Positions 20,013 to 31,138 of a DNA stretch of 64,000 bases are shown in pieces. This DNA is from Allomyces arbusculus. Its lineage: Eukaryota; Blastocladiomycota; Blastocladiomycetes; Blastocladiales; Blastocladiaceae. The position numbers were made by a program, and so were the translations under genes. Position 1 is the first letter of the stretch. Each line of letters opens with the position of its first letter. The notes below the pieces were generated by a model. The model saw only the letters and a list, made by a program, of their open reading frames with translations. It made no database searches and had not been told where the DNA came from. The DNA is taken from NCBI GenBank assembly GCA_027604705.1, contig JADHYV010000004.1:248001-312000 (forward strand), in the 5' to 3' direction.

Positions 20013-22828
20013 AAAACAGATCAATACAGATCTTGTGGCCCTGTTCCATGCTCGAATATTTCGTTTGAGTGAGCGCCCTGCGTCCTGCAGAGGAAGCAAG
20101 CAGCATTATCTCCTCTGCCTGCTTTGAACGCGACAGGGCCTGGAGTCGCCCAACTCCGTAAGTTCGCGGCCAAAGTTCGCACACATCGACAGTTGCGATC
20201 GGTATCGCCCGGGCCGCAAGCTTCGTCGCCAATCTCGCCAATTTCGATTCCCACCCTGGGTGTATCCCTCAGAACACGAGTGGCAGGGCTGTCGTGCATA
20301 AACACACGACGAGATGAAGTGCTGGGTGGAGTTGAGAGGGAATCTGGTTGGTCTGCTGCAGCTGTCGCTCCAAAGAGTGCAAGGATGGGAGCACACGATG
20401 TCGACTGGACTGCACAGCAGCCCCTCGTACCAGGTCGGGTTGGTCACTTCAACACAACCAACGCAAAACCGCAATGACAAGAGCTCCACCAGTCTAAGAA
20501 ACGCGCACGGCCGACTAACAACAGGAATCTGATGGGGGGGGGGGGGGGCAGAAAATGACGGGAAATGACAGGGAGATGACCCGCGCGGGCAAACGAAGGC
20601 AGAAGACCATGGTTGAAGTGCAAATGATCGCCTGGTTTTGGTCGGTTAGAGTAGACCTTCTGCCCCATCACTTCGACGATCACTCTGCAAACTGCGATAT
20701 CGGTCCACTCATTGTTTCTGGACTGAAACGTCGACGCCCGCCTGTGCCAATGGGTGGAGAAGTCGCGCCAGGGCCTGTCCTGTGGGGATTTGGCGGCGTC
20801 GAACTCGTCAGGCCAGGACCTGACGCGAAAGTGTGGTGACGAGTATCACCGACCCATCATCCGCATGCAGTAAATCGAGCGACAGAATAAGAAGTCTAAA
20901 CAGGTCCCTCCCGGTTGTGAACGACGTGTTCGAGGTAACTGAACGGGGTCGGGATCTGGCCACGATGTGTCGAGTAACTATTGCTGGTCCACAATACCGC
21001 GTCATGGTCTGACAGTCGGACGGGCCCAGCCAACGAGTGCACAATCACAGCGACCGTCACCGCGCGCCCCGTCTTCATGCCGACGCGTTGGACGCGCCAG
21101 GTCGCGTTCACGAAAGAGCGCGTCGTGTCCCGACTCCCGTGCCGGGGGGGGGGGGGTGGATCGGCTCCTGCGGCCCGCGTCCGTTTTTCACGACGGCCGC
21201 CTCGGCGAGCTGCGGCTGCCAAGCGGCCTGAACAGTCCAATGCGCGCTCGACGTGGTTTGACCGGGCCGACGCGCGCACGCCCCTGCGCGCCACAGCGCG
21301 TTGACGCGGCATGATTCTCTCGACGCGCGGGCATGCAGGGAGCTCACTCGTCCGCGCCGGGTCCCGTCCCGGCACAATGGTTTTGCGCTTGCCAAGAAGA
21401 CGGGATCAGGTGCGCCGCCACTCGCTGCAGGTAGCTGCAAGGCGACGCGCGAGTGCGCGGCGGCCGGCGGCTGCGCGGTCGCCCGCGCCGTTTCAGGCCA
21501 TGGTATAAATCTATAACCGCCTGGGTCGGACGGTCGTGGAAATATGCCTGGGGGTGGCGGAATGGACGCGCAACTACACGACGGTTGATGCATTTTTCAC
21601 TCAGGTCAGGTTCGCTCACACACATGCGGTCGCGATTGGACGCGGCCCATTCTGCAAGGACCAGCAAGTTTGATGGCTGCCGGAACAAGCAGACAAGTCA
21701 TGTCCTCAGGGTGGAGCACGCGAGTTGCGCACGTAGGGGCGGCGACGTTGGTGTCGGAGTCGGAGTTGGTTCGCAAACAGGAGAGAGGGATGTGTACGCG
21801 TGCAGGCAGCGGCCAGTTTGGAGGTGGTGGTGGCCCACGGGATCGTGAATGGATATGGCATGGGGACGGCTGCCTCGGCAAGAGCCCCTGTCTCAAGCCT
21901 CAGCAAGCCCCCTTGCCAAGGGCTCGATATCGTCCCTCGTGGGATGGCTGCGCAACCACGGGCAAAGGGTCGTGGCCGCAACGGTGCCGTGCGTGAGCTG
22001 CGACGGGCCGCGACCACGACGACCATGACCAGCTCCGGCCAGCGCAACGCGGGGGTGCGTGCCAGTGCACTGCGCTGTCACCGACCGGTCCCTGCTGGTC
22101 CGCTGGCGAGCTGCAGGGCGCTCGTGTGGTGGCGTCGAGCGTGTCGTGGTTGGCATGGATACTTGTCGTGCAGACGTCGACGGCGAACCTGCCGCGTCCT
22201 TCAAGTTTTGGAGGGACCAGCAGTCCAGACCCTGCTTGACACTTGTGTGGCAAGGTACGGCAAGCCCAAAGGCAAATTGGCGTTGCGCGCCGAAGCCGCC
22301 ACACGGGCGCAGCGCGCGCACGCGCGCAAGCGTCATGGGTGCGGGGGTGGTGGATATCATTGTCAAAATTTCATTTTACGCTGAAGAAAAACTGGCCTGG
22401 TGAACGCGCTGCTGGTGCTGGTGCCCGGGGCGCGCGGGAGTGGTGAAATGAAAGATCATGAAGGGCAAAGTGCGCGCACGAAGAAGGGCCAAGAGGCAAG
22501 CAATGCGCGAAGTGTAAACGTGCGCCCAGTTGGGTGGACTGTCGGTGCGTTGGCCAGTGATCAGAGGAGGGTGCCTCGATGTTGCTGCAAGCCAGCTGCA
22601 AAACAAAGTCAAAAATATCGGTTGGTTTGCCCGCCTCGCAACTTTTTCCAGCCAGCAAAAGGGCAAAATAATTTACGATCGCGAGCTGGGCGTGCTGCGA
22701 GGAGCTGTGTTTCGCTGGCTGGGCCTGCTTCCTCGCTCTGTGCTGCTGGACCAGCGCGCACACAGCACTCCACACCAGCGCAACCGTCTCCCGGGCCCTT
22801 GTGCACCTCGTTCGCTGCGCGCGTCTCC

Positions 22829-22836
22829 TATATAAA
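22829..22836 (+). promoter_or_regulatory. TATA-box-like element of the ATPase gene
   Basis: TATATAAA lies about 130 nt upstream of the ATPase ATG (22967), with a CT-rich leader between the two. Position and strand fit a core promoter element. Few other genes in the window show such a match. Confidence 0.55.
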
Positions 22837-22966
22837 CCGCGTGCCCCCGCGACTTGTGCTCCCTCTCCGCCAAGCCTTGACTGGCGCCCTCTCTTCTCGC
22901 GGCCCTCTGCGCGCTCGCCTGTCCTCTCTCTCCTCTCGCCAACTCCCCGCAAGCCGTTCCTCCACC

Positions 22967-25900
22967 ATGGCGCCTGCGCCCGCCAAGGCCAGCAAGGCCA
23001 AGGCACTCGTCTTGGTACGCCGTGCCCCCAAAGCGGCCTCGGTCCCCCTCCCGTTTGTTGCAGCCCCGCGTCCCATCGCTACTGCACACGCCCCCGGCCG
23101 CTCGGTGACGCGACGCTGCCCGACCGGGCCCTCGCGTACTTGCTACTGCCGACGAACCCCGTTACGCGCCCTGCGGTTCGCCACGCTCTTTCCTGGTCTC
23201 TTGGCGCGTGCCAAGACGTCGGTGACAGGGCCAACGACACGGTGGCGGCGCCGGCGGCGCGGCCCGCCGCTTGCTTGCCCCGAGTCAAAGCGCCACCGCC
23301 GGCATGACCGCTCCGTTGTCACCGACCCTCGGCTCGGCGCCGCGGTCCTGTCGATGCCGGGTGCCGGCGACGGGCATCCCCAAGCTGCTCGTGTGCGTGG
23401 CCGTGTGGCGGGGGCACCGTTGATCGGCGCGGTGACGGCCGCTCCGCTGGGCGACTGATATGGCGTCCGCGCGCCTCGTGCCATGCCATGCCGTGCGACC
23501 GGTGCGTGCACCGGGCCGTGGCTATCGGCGCCGTGCAGGACACCACACGATCGAGTCGGCAGCGGGGGCAACGTGCCGGAATGTCCACAGGGTTGCATGC
23601 GCACGCGCGGGTTCCTGCATGAGCGACTTGATGCGGGGGTGGTGGCCGGGGGCCGCGGCCCTGCTTTGTTCTGATCTCGCACCCGCACAAGCATCTCCCA
23701 GATTCAACTCTAAACTCATCTCAATCGTGTCCCGTCGTTCTTGTTCCGCCTCATCATCTAGGACGAGCACAATCTCACGTTCGAGCAGTTCTCGGAGCGC
23801 TACAGCGTCCAGTTCAATGCCGCCAAGCCCAACGAGTCGGCCGGTCTCTCGCCCGACGAGGCGGCGCGCCGCTTGGCCGCCGACGGGCCCAACATGATGT
23901 CGCCGCCCGTGACTAAGTCGGCCCTGACCGTCTTCCTCGAGTGCCTCGCCTCACTCTTCAACTTGCTGCTCGTGGTCGCTGCCATCTTCACGTATGTGCT
24001 GTTTGGCCTCGACACGGTCGAGAACTACATCAACGTACGTTTCATCCGGTGTATTTCTTGTTCTCGCGATCGTCGAGTCACTCGTTTCATCGACTGTCGC
24101 TGACATGGCACCTGCCCCTCTGGAAATAGGTCTACACGGGTTCGATTCTGCTCGCCGTCGCGTTCCTCAACTCGTTCATTGAGTTCTACCAGATCCAAAA
24201 GTCGGCGGCGATTCTCAAGTCGTTTTTGAACATGATTCCGGCCAAGGCCACGGCTGTGCGTTCCGGCCAGCTCGTCAACGTGCCCGCGGGCGATCTCGTC
24301 AAGGGCGACATTGTCTTTGTGCGCATGGGCGACAAGGTGCCGGCCGACGTGTGGCTCTTCAAGACGACCGACATGAAGGTCGACAACTCGTCGCTGACGG
24401 GCGAGGCCGAACCGCAGGAGCGCAAACCTATGAAGACGCACGACAACCCGCTCGAGACGGCCAACTTGGCCTTCAACAGTTCGCTGGTCGTGGCCGGCGA
24501 AGGGTTCGGTGTCGTCATTCGCACGGGCGACGACACGGTCATTGGCCAGATTGCCGGCATGACCAACTCGGAAAAGAAGCGGCCGTCGCCGCTCAACACG
24601 GAAATCGAGAACTTTGTCAAGATTATTGGCACAATCGCCATTTTGACGGGTATCATCTTCTTCATTGTCGCGCTCGCGCAGGGCCGGTCGCTCGGCAACT
24701 CGTTCAACTTTGCCGTCGGTGTGCTCGTCGCCTGGGTGCCTGAAGGTCTGCCGGCAACCGTCACGATGCTGCTCACGATCGCAGCCAAGCGCATGGCGGC
24801 GCAGAATGTGCTCGTCAAGGACCTCAAGGGTGTCGAGACGCTCGGCGCCATGACGATGCTTGCGACCGACAAGACAGGCACGCTCACGCGCAACCAAATG
24901 ACGGTCGCCAACGTCTGGACGCAGCTCAAGATGTTTTCGACGGTGCCCGACGTGCGCGCCCTGGTCGATGACGAGGTCATGTTCGACTCGTCGGTGCCCG
25001 GCGTGCAAGACGTGCTCAACATTTCGGCGCTCTGCTCGCGCGCGCGGTTCAACAAGACCGATGTCCCGATTGACCAGCGCGAGATTCTTGGCGACGCGAC
25101 CGAGACGGGTCTCTACCGGTTGGCCACGCAGAAGGTGCGCGACTTTGACACGCTCAACGACCGCAACCCCAAGGTCTTTGAGATTCCGTTCAACTCGGAC
25201 ACCAAGTGGCACATGTCGATCCACACAATCCCGCACGCGACCGGCACGTTCACGCTCTTCATTAAGGGCGCGCCCGAGCGCGTGCTGCGCATTTGCTCGA
25301 CGATCATGGGCCCGGACGGCGAGCCGATTCCGCTCACCGACGAGCACAAGGCGCAGTTCACCACGTCCTACGAGTACATGGCCAGCAAGGGCCACCGCGT
25401 GCTCGCGTTTGCCAAGCTCTTGCTACCTGGCAACGAGTACCCGGAGTCGCACGTCTTCACCAAGGAGGAGAAGAATTACCCCACGACCAACCTGACGTTT
25501 GTCGGCCTGGCCTCGCTCGAGGACCCGCCCAAGCACGGTGTGCGCGAGGCGGTTGGTCACTGCCGTAAGGCTGGTGTCAAAGTGGTCATGGTCACGGGCG
25601 ACCACCCGCTGACGGCCGAGGCGATTGGGCGCAAGATCAACCTGATGATTTCGGACACCAAGGAAAAGATGGCCAAGAAGGCGGGCGTGCCCGAGGCGGA
25701 CGTGAACGAGGACGAGGTCAAGGCCATTGTGATTCACGGCGAGCGCATCGACACGCTGACCGACGCCGACTGGGACCTGATCTTCTCCAAGGAGGAAATC
25801 ATCTTTGCGCGTACCTCGCCCAAGCACAAGCTGCAGATTGTCAAACACGCGCAGTCGCTCGGCCACATTGTTGGCGTCACGGGCGACGGTGTCAACGACT

Positions 25901-27090
25901 CGCCCGCGCTCAAGAAGGCCGATCTCGGCATTGCCATGAACATGTCGGGGTCCGACGTGTCCAAGGAAGCCGCGGCCATGATCTTGCTCGACGACAACTT
26001 TGCGTCCATCATCAACGGGATTCGCGAGGGCCGCTTGATTTTCGCCAACTTGAAGAAGTCGATCCAGTATGTGGTCACACACTCGATTCCCGAAGTCATG
26101 CCGCAGCTGCTCTATGTCGTGGCGCCGCTGCCCGCCGGTTTGAACGCGCTCCAAATCATCATGATCGATCTCGGCTTTGAGCTCTTTGCGGCCTTGTCGT
26201 ACGCGTGGGAGCCGCCAGAGTCGGAGGGTCTCATGAAGCTGCTGCCGCGCAAGCCCGTTGACGCCGACTCAATTGAGCACCTGCGTGCGCGCCGTGCCTT
26301 TGACGCGCAGTTTAAGCTGGTGCGCAATAACGCTGACGTGGAGCACTCGGCCGAGGACGATGCCGAGGAGGCGGTGCGCGAGCTTACGTTCCGCGAGCGC
26401 ATGTCGCGCCTGGCCTCGGGCGAGTACTGGTCCAAGTGGATGTTTGCCAAGGAGGATGGTGAGGTGCTCGTCGATGCCGGCGTGCTCTCGTGGGCCTACC
26501 TCGAGGCGGGTGTGATCGAGTACCTTGGCGCGCAGATTGCCTTCTTCTACTCGCTCTACCTGTTCAAGGACCCGGCGACGGGCATCGAGTACCCGATGAC
26601 GCCGACCGACGCGCACAACTGCGCCAAGGCCGAAGGTTTCCAGGCCTCGTCGCAGCCTTGTGTGCTCGGGAACGGGCAGTCAGTGCCGGCGTCGGCGCAG
26701 ACGGAAATGCTCTCGCAGGCGCAGGCGATTTGGTACCTGACGGTCATGTTTGCGCAAATGTTCAACCTGTTTGCGTGCAAGTTCCGCATGACCTCGCCGT
26801 TCCACCTCAAGAAGCTCTTCAACAACAAGCCGATGCTCATGGTCGTGCCGGGTGGCCTGCTCTTTGGCTTCTTCATTGCCTACTGCCCCGGGATCGACTA
26901 CGTGTTTGGCACGTCGCGCCACACGAACGCGACGCCGCTGTGGATCTCGGTTGTGACGGGCGTCGTTGTCTACCTCTACGCCGGCCTGCGGTACTGGATC
27001 AAGTCGCGCCTCAACCCGCTGACCTACTCGCCCGAGCCGCTCGGCCTGCAAATGCACCCGACGCGGTGGTCGCGCATCTCGCGCAGCTAA
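22967..27090 (+). CDS. P-type ATPase, Na+/K+-ATPase alpha-like (type IIC)
   Basis: Exons 22967-23014, 23762-24034 and 24130-27090 give 1093 residues. The first intron is long (747 nt). The join gives KALVLDEHNLTFEQFSERY, matching the N-terminal segment of IIC pumps. The protein has TGE at 197-199 (A domain), VPEGL at 310-314 in M4 (Glu312), DKTGTLT with phosphorylated Asp354, KGAPERVL, and TGDGVNDSPALKKAD (Asp693). M5 reads VVTHSIPEVMPQLL (residues 755-768) and M6 IDLGFELFAALS (Asp787, Glu791). The M8-like segment VMFAQMFNLFACKF carries Asn986. The C-terminus lacks the YY of animal pumps and ends in a basic tail. IIC pumps are rare in fungi and known from Blastocladiella. The pump should exchange cations at the plasma membrane; several ligand positions differ from the Na+/K+ pump (see findings). 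No beta subunit gene is seen nearby. Confidence 0.95.
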
Positions 27091-27768
27091 CGCGCAGCTG
27101 ATGCAGCTGAAGCACGCACGTGAGCGATGAGTCGTTTTGGTTACCCCGGGGTGTGCTTGGACGTGCGCGGCACACGGCCTGTGAGCTGCTCGTCCCATCC
27201 CGCCCTTTGCGTTTTTGATTTTGGCCTTTTCTGTTTTGGTTTTCGTTTGGGTGTTTGGTGTCTTTTGGTTGCTTTTGGGTTCCCGTTTTCGTTCTGCTGA
27301 CGTACCCCACTGGAGGGATGCCTCTCTCTTTACTTGTTTTGGGCTTTCTGCGTTCGGCCCGTCGGCGTCCCACTTTGGGCGTGTGATAAATGTAGTTTAT
27401 TTTCAGGCTTAAGCATGGAGCGACATGTAATGGCATGGAATGTGTTCGTTGTCAAGATTGGTTCGCTTTGGGAGAAACAAACTCGAGTGTTGGTCGACTG
27501 GCCCGACTGGCCACAACCGCACTGGAGCTGAAGTGGATGCGGATGGCAGCGCCAGCGCACGCCAGGGTGTGGAGAAACGTATTGATGCGCAGCGGGAATC
27601 TTGTCGGATGCCGGGTGGCCTTCTGGCGGCCTCGTGTTCTCAAGAGGCGTGGTCCCTCGTGGGGCCCCCCTCCACATTGTCGCCCTGCTCGATAGATCAG
27701 CACTAATCGACGGAGCAACGACTCTTGCAGCAAAAGCAACACTGACAGCCAGCAACATCACGCCAAGT
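27091..27768. other. intergenic, ATPase 3' end to AMP-binding gene
   Basis: T- and G-rich sequence (about 27200-27300) follows the ATPase stop and probably holds its 3' UTR. The rest is promoter of the next gene. No gene is supported. Confidence 0.4.
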
Positions 27769-30075
27769 ATGAGCGGCCAACACGACGCGCTCAACCTGGA
27801 TCGCTTCCTGATCCGGTCCCCGGTCCCGTTGAAGTCCCTTGCGGAGGCCGCAAGTCGTCGCCCGCAAGTCGCGACTGTGGCGCGTCGTCTGTTTCTTCAG
27901 ATCCGCGCGGCCGACCCGAACAAGCTGTTCATTGCGCATGCCCTGGACCCGGATCGCCGCCGGTTGACGTATGGCGAGCTGTTCAACGGCGCGCTGGGGA
28001 TCGCGCACGGGCTGATTGAGAACGTGGGACTGCACGGTGGTGACCGACTCGCTATCGTCTCGCCCAATCACGAGCACTTCCACATGGCCGAGTTTGCCGG
28101 CTTGTTTGCGGGCACGTGTGCATTTGGTCGCGGTGGGCGGCCAGCAAGTACGTGCAGAGATAAGAGGTAGCTGACTTGTGCAGGTATTGAATGCCTACAG
28201 GTCTGGTTGTGATCCCCGTCGTTTCGCAGCTCACGGCGCACGAAGGCGCGCTGCTCATGAGCGAGGTCCAGCCGCACGCTGTGATCGTCCATTCGTCTCT
28301 TTATCAAGTGGTGCGCGAGGTACGCACAAACCAATCGACCAACGAGGATGCATTTTTTGCTCGCGTGGAAACTGACGCGTCCATTCTGCTCAATTCTAGT
28401 CGCTCGACCAAGCGGATTTGGCACCGCGCGTGCTCTTGCTCGACGCGGCCGTCCCCGAGTCGCCGGCGTGCAAGGCAGGCGTCCAGCGCATGCACGACAT
28501 TCTGGTTCCGGGCCAAGCCGAATTGCCGTCGTCTGAATCGCAGCGCCATTCGGACAGCACGGCCTTCATGCTCTTCACCTCGTGCGCATCGTGTAGTTTT
28601 TGCTGGCACGGGTGCTGCGACAACAAGAGCTGGGATCCGCTCTGACGACCGTTGATTTCATCCCTTTCCAGTGGTACAACCGGGTTGAACAAGGCCGTTC
28701 AGATCACGCACCGCATGCTCGGCTCGTCCATGCTGCAGCTGCAGGCGCACGCGACGGCAGCGCTTCACGGCACGCAGCACGAGAACTTGCCCTCGTTTTC
28801 GACCAACGCCATGACCGAGGTTCGGACGGACGGCATCATGGGGTTCTTCCACTTGTCGGGCACGACCATGGGCATGTCCACGGCCAACCGCAACGGCACC
28901 ATCTACTTTTTGGAGAAATTCGATGCCGGCGATTGGCTCGCGCTCGTGGAAAAATTTAAGATTACGCAGTCGGTCATCTCGCCCAACAACTTGGTCCTGC
29001 TCATCAAGGACCCGCGCGTCAAGCAGTTTGACTTGTCGTCGCTCAAGATCATGTCGTCGGTCGCGGCGCCGCTCTCGGCGGCCACGCAGAAACGCGCCAT
29101 GGAGATTTTGAACGGCACGTACGCGTTGATTGCTCATGCTCTTCAGCTCATGTGCACCGGTTCTGACTAACCGATCCATGTCCAATCAGTTCCCATCGCC
29201 CAGGGCTACGGATCGACCGAGACCATTATGCTCACAATGTCGCGGTCGGGCCACGGCCAAGCGGACCATCCCGGCTCTGTCGGGCGGCTCTTGCCGGGCA
29301 TTGACGCGCTCCTGCTGGACCCGGAAACGCACGTGCCGCTCGAGGTCAACAAGACGGGGCCGACCGGTCCGGGCGAGCTGGTCGTGCGCGGTCCCAGCGT
29401 CTTTTCGGAGCAGACGGGCTACTACAACCGGCCCGCCGAGTCCAAGGCCGCGTTCATCACGATTGGTGGCAAGTTGTGGTTCCGCACTGGCGATCTGCTG
29501 GTCATGGACGCGGATGGGTGCATGACGATCGTCGACCGGTGCAAGGAAATGTTCCGCGTGAGCGGGAACCAGGTTCGTCGCCTTCACCGTTGCGTCGTGT
29601 TGTTTTCTGGTGGGAAGCGCGCAGACTAAGCCCCCGTGGATCTGTTCTGTAGGTCCTCCCGACTGAAATCGAGGCCGAGATTGTCAAAATTCACGATGTC
29701 CTCGACGTGGCCGTTGTGCCCGTACCCGTCGCCGACGAGCAGCAGCTGCCGTGCGCGGCGATTGTGCCGCGGTCGAAGACGGTCCTCGCGGATCCGGTCG
29801 CGCAAAAGGCGTTGGCCAAGGTGATCACCGACGCGATCGCTCAGGAACTCGCGCCGTACAAGCACTTGACGGGTGGAGTCGTGTTTATGGAGGCGGTCCC
29901 GCGCAACGCCATGGTATGCCCGCTCTCGCTTGGATTCGGAACGGGGAAGTCATCACGTTAGATTCGGTGCTCATTTGCCGTCTGCGTATTGTAGGGCAAG
30001 ATCGTGCGCCACGTTGCGCGCACCAAGGTTCTCGCCCAGCTGGGCTTGGCCAATAAGACTGCGATTGCAGTCTGA
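27769..30075 (+). CDS. acyl-CoA synthetase / 4-coumarate-CoA ligase-like AMP-binding enzyme
   Basis: Seven exons: 27769-28147, 28201-28319, 28400-28581, 28672-29118, 29190-29572, 29653-29913 and 29995-30075. They encode an adenylate-forming enzyme of about 617 residues. The AMP-binding signature FTSSGTTGLNK-type reads FMLFTSGTTGLNKAV across an intron. QGYGSTETIML is motif A5, LWFRTGDLLVMDADG and RCKEMFRVSGNQVLPTEIE are the hinge and C-terminal motifs, and VPRNAMGKIVR holds the catalytic Lys. The enzyme should activate a carboxylic acid to acyl-AMP and then acyl-CoA. The substrate is unknown, and there is no clear PTS1 (ends KTAIAV). The frame does not join cleanly between exons 4 and 5: the obvious GTACGC donor (29119) and CAG acceptor (29189, with CTAAC branch-like site) leave the phases out of step by one base. 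That could be a base-call error, an unusual splice or a damaged copy. Other junctions agree. Confidence 0.8.
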
Positions 30076-31138
30076 TCGAGTGTATGGTTTGATGAGGAAT
30101 TAGGTATAAGCGGTCGAGACCGGTATTTCCACAACTTACACGCTTGTCTTATAATGATGTGTGTTGATCACAGAAGAATGCAGTGTCGTATTTTTTTGGC
30201 CTGTCGATTGTTGGTCCTATGCTACTTACTACCAACTATTTTTTCATGTCAACAACCACATCCGCTCGTCTGGCCGGTCCAAAGTCAGCACAAAGTACGC
30301 AAAAAATGGAGCTCGGTGTATTTGCAGAAATGTACGATAAGGGCACCTTCAAATGTGGCTGGGGGCCGATGGATTGTCGTGTGCACCATCAGCAGCCGCA
30401 GGTCAGGCCGTCCGACCAGCCGAACTATGAGCGGTCCACTCATTGTGAAATTAAAATGATGGAGAGCAGAGACAAAGCCGCCGAGATCAATCCCTTCTAC
30501 TGTTTCGGCGCTCTGGTAGTCAATATTCGTGCTGCTCGCCGTCGCGATGGTCAGAGGAGCTGTGGCCTTTCAAGCAGGAAAATCCGTCCAACCCCAGTCG
30601 GTCCACCCCTTGCACCGCCTGTCTCAAAATAACAGCTTTGTTCAATGGTTTCTTGGACGATATGGCTGCCTTGGGCCATTGCGAGTCAGGAATCCTCACC
30701 CGACACGGGTCGCCACGGCATGCTGTCAGCTGTCACCTTTTCCACAAAGTTTTCGTCAGGCTCTTTTCTACGCCGCTCGTGAATTCAAGTCAAAGCAAAA
30801 GTCAAAGAATCTCCTATTCATTGCTCATACTCTTCGTACGCTGATGGTTGGTGGGTCGAATGGCTGTTTCACGAGGCAGCGTCGCGTTCCGTATTTGTTG
30901 GTCTCAAAGCCTGATCTCCAATCAACCCCTTCCATCTCTTACCGCAAATTGACCCTTGCCGTCGTTTTCGTGCACACAAAGGCTGCTGTCGACAAATTCG
31001 CGGTGTCGGGACAGCTCTAAAGGCTCACTTCTCTATCGTCGTCAAACTTGTTTCATGAATTGCACCAAACCCGACAATTTTGTATGTTGTGCAAAACAAG
31101 CACATCCCCTCCTTCCTTCCCTGCCTCGGCTCGTACTC
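30076..31138. other. convergent intergenic region of lower GC
   Basis: About 1.06 kb between the AMP-binding gene and the minus-strand NuSAP-like gene. It is visibly AT-richer than the flanking sequence and has only short non-conserved frames. No RNA gene, repeat or transposon ends were recognised. Confidence 0.4.

Larger units (their letters stand above)
19971..22966. other. 3-kb gene-poor interval
   Basis: No supported gene in about 3 kb, the longest such stretch in the window. Open frames here are short, overlap on both strands and give no recognisable protein. It contains an (ATGG)n tract at 19989-20012, G-runs at about 20533-20549 and 21146-21157, and the promoter of the ATPase gene at its right end. 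I looked for tRNA arms and ribosomal or snRNA landmarks and saw none I could defend. A non-coding RNA cannot be excluded. Confidence 0.4.

Noticed and set aside
22829-22836. Idea that TATATAAA belongs to a hidden upstream gene
   Set aside because: No reading frame near it has a family signature, while the ATPase start lies at a normal distance downstream.
19971-22966. Possible transposon or virus-derived element in the 3-kb gap
   Set aside because: I found no terminal repeats, target-site duplication or reverse transcriptase, integrase or transposase motifs in any frame.
22400-23458. A 352-codon plus-strand frame over the ATPase promoter and first intron
   Set aside because: It overlaps the confident ATPase first exon in a different frame and ends in the first intron. 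Translation is low complexity.
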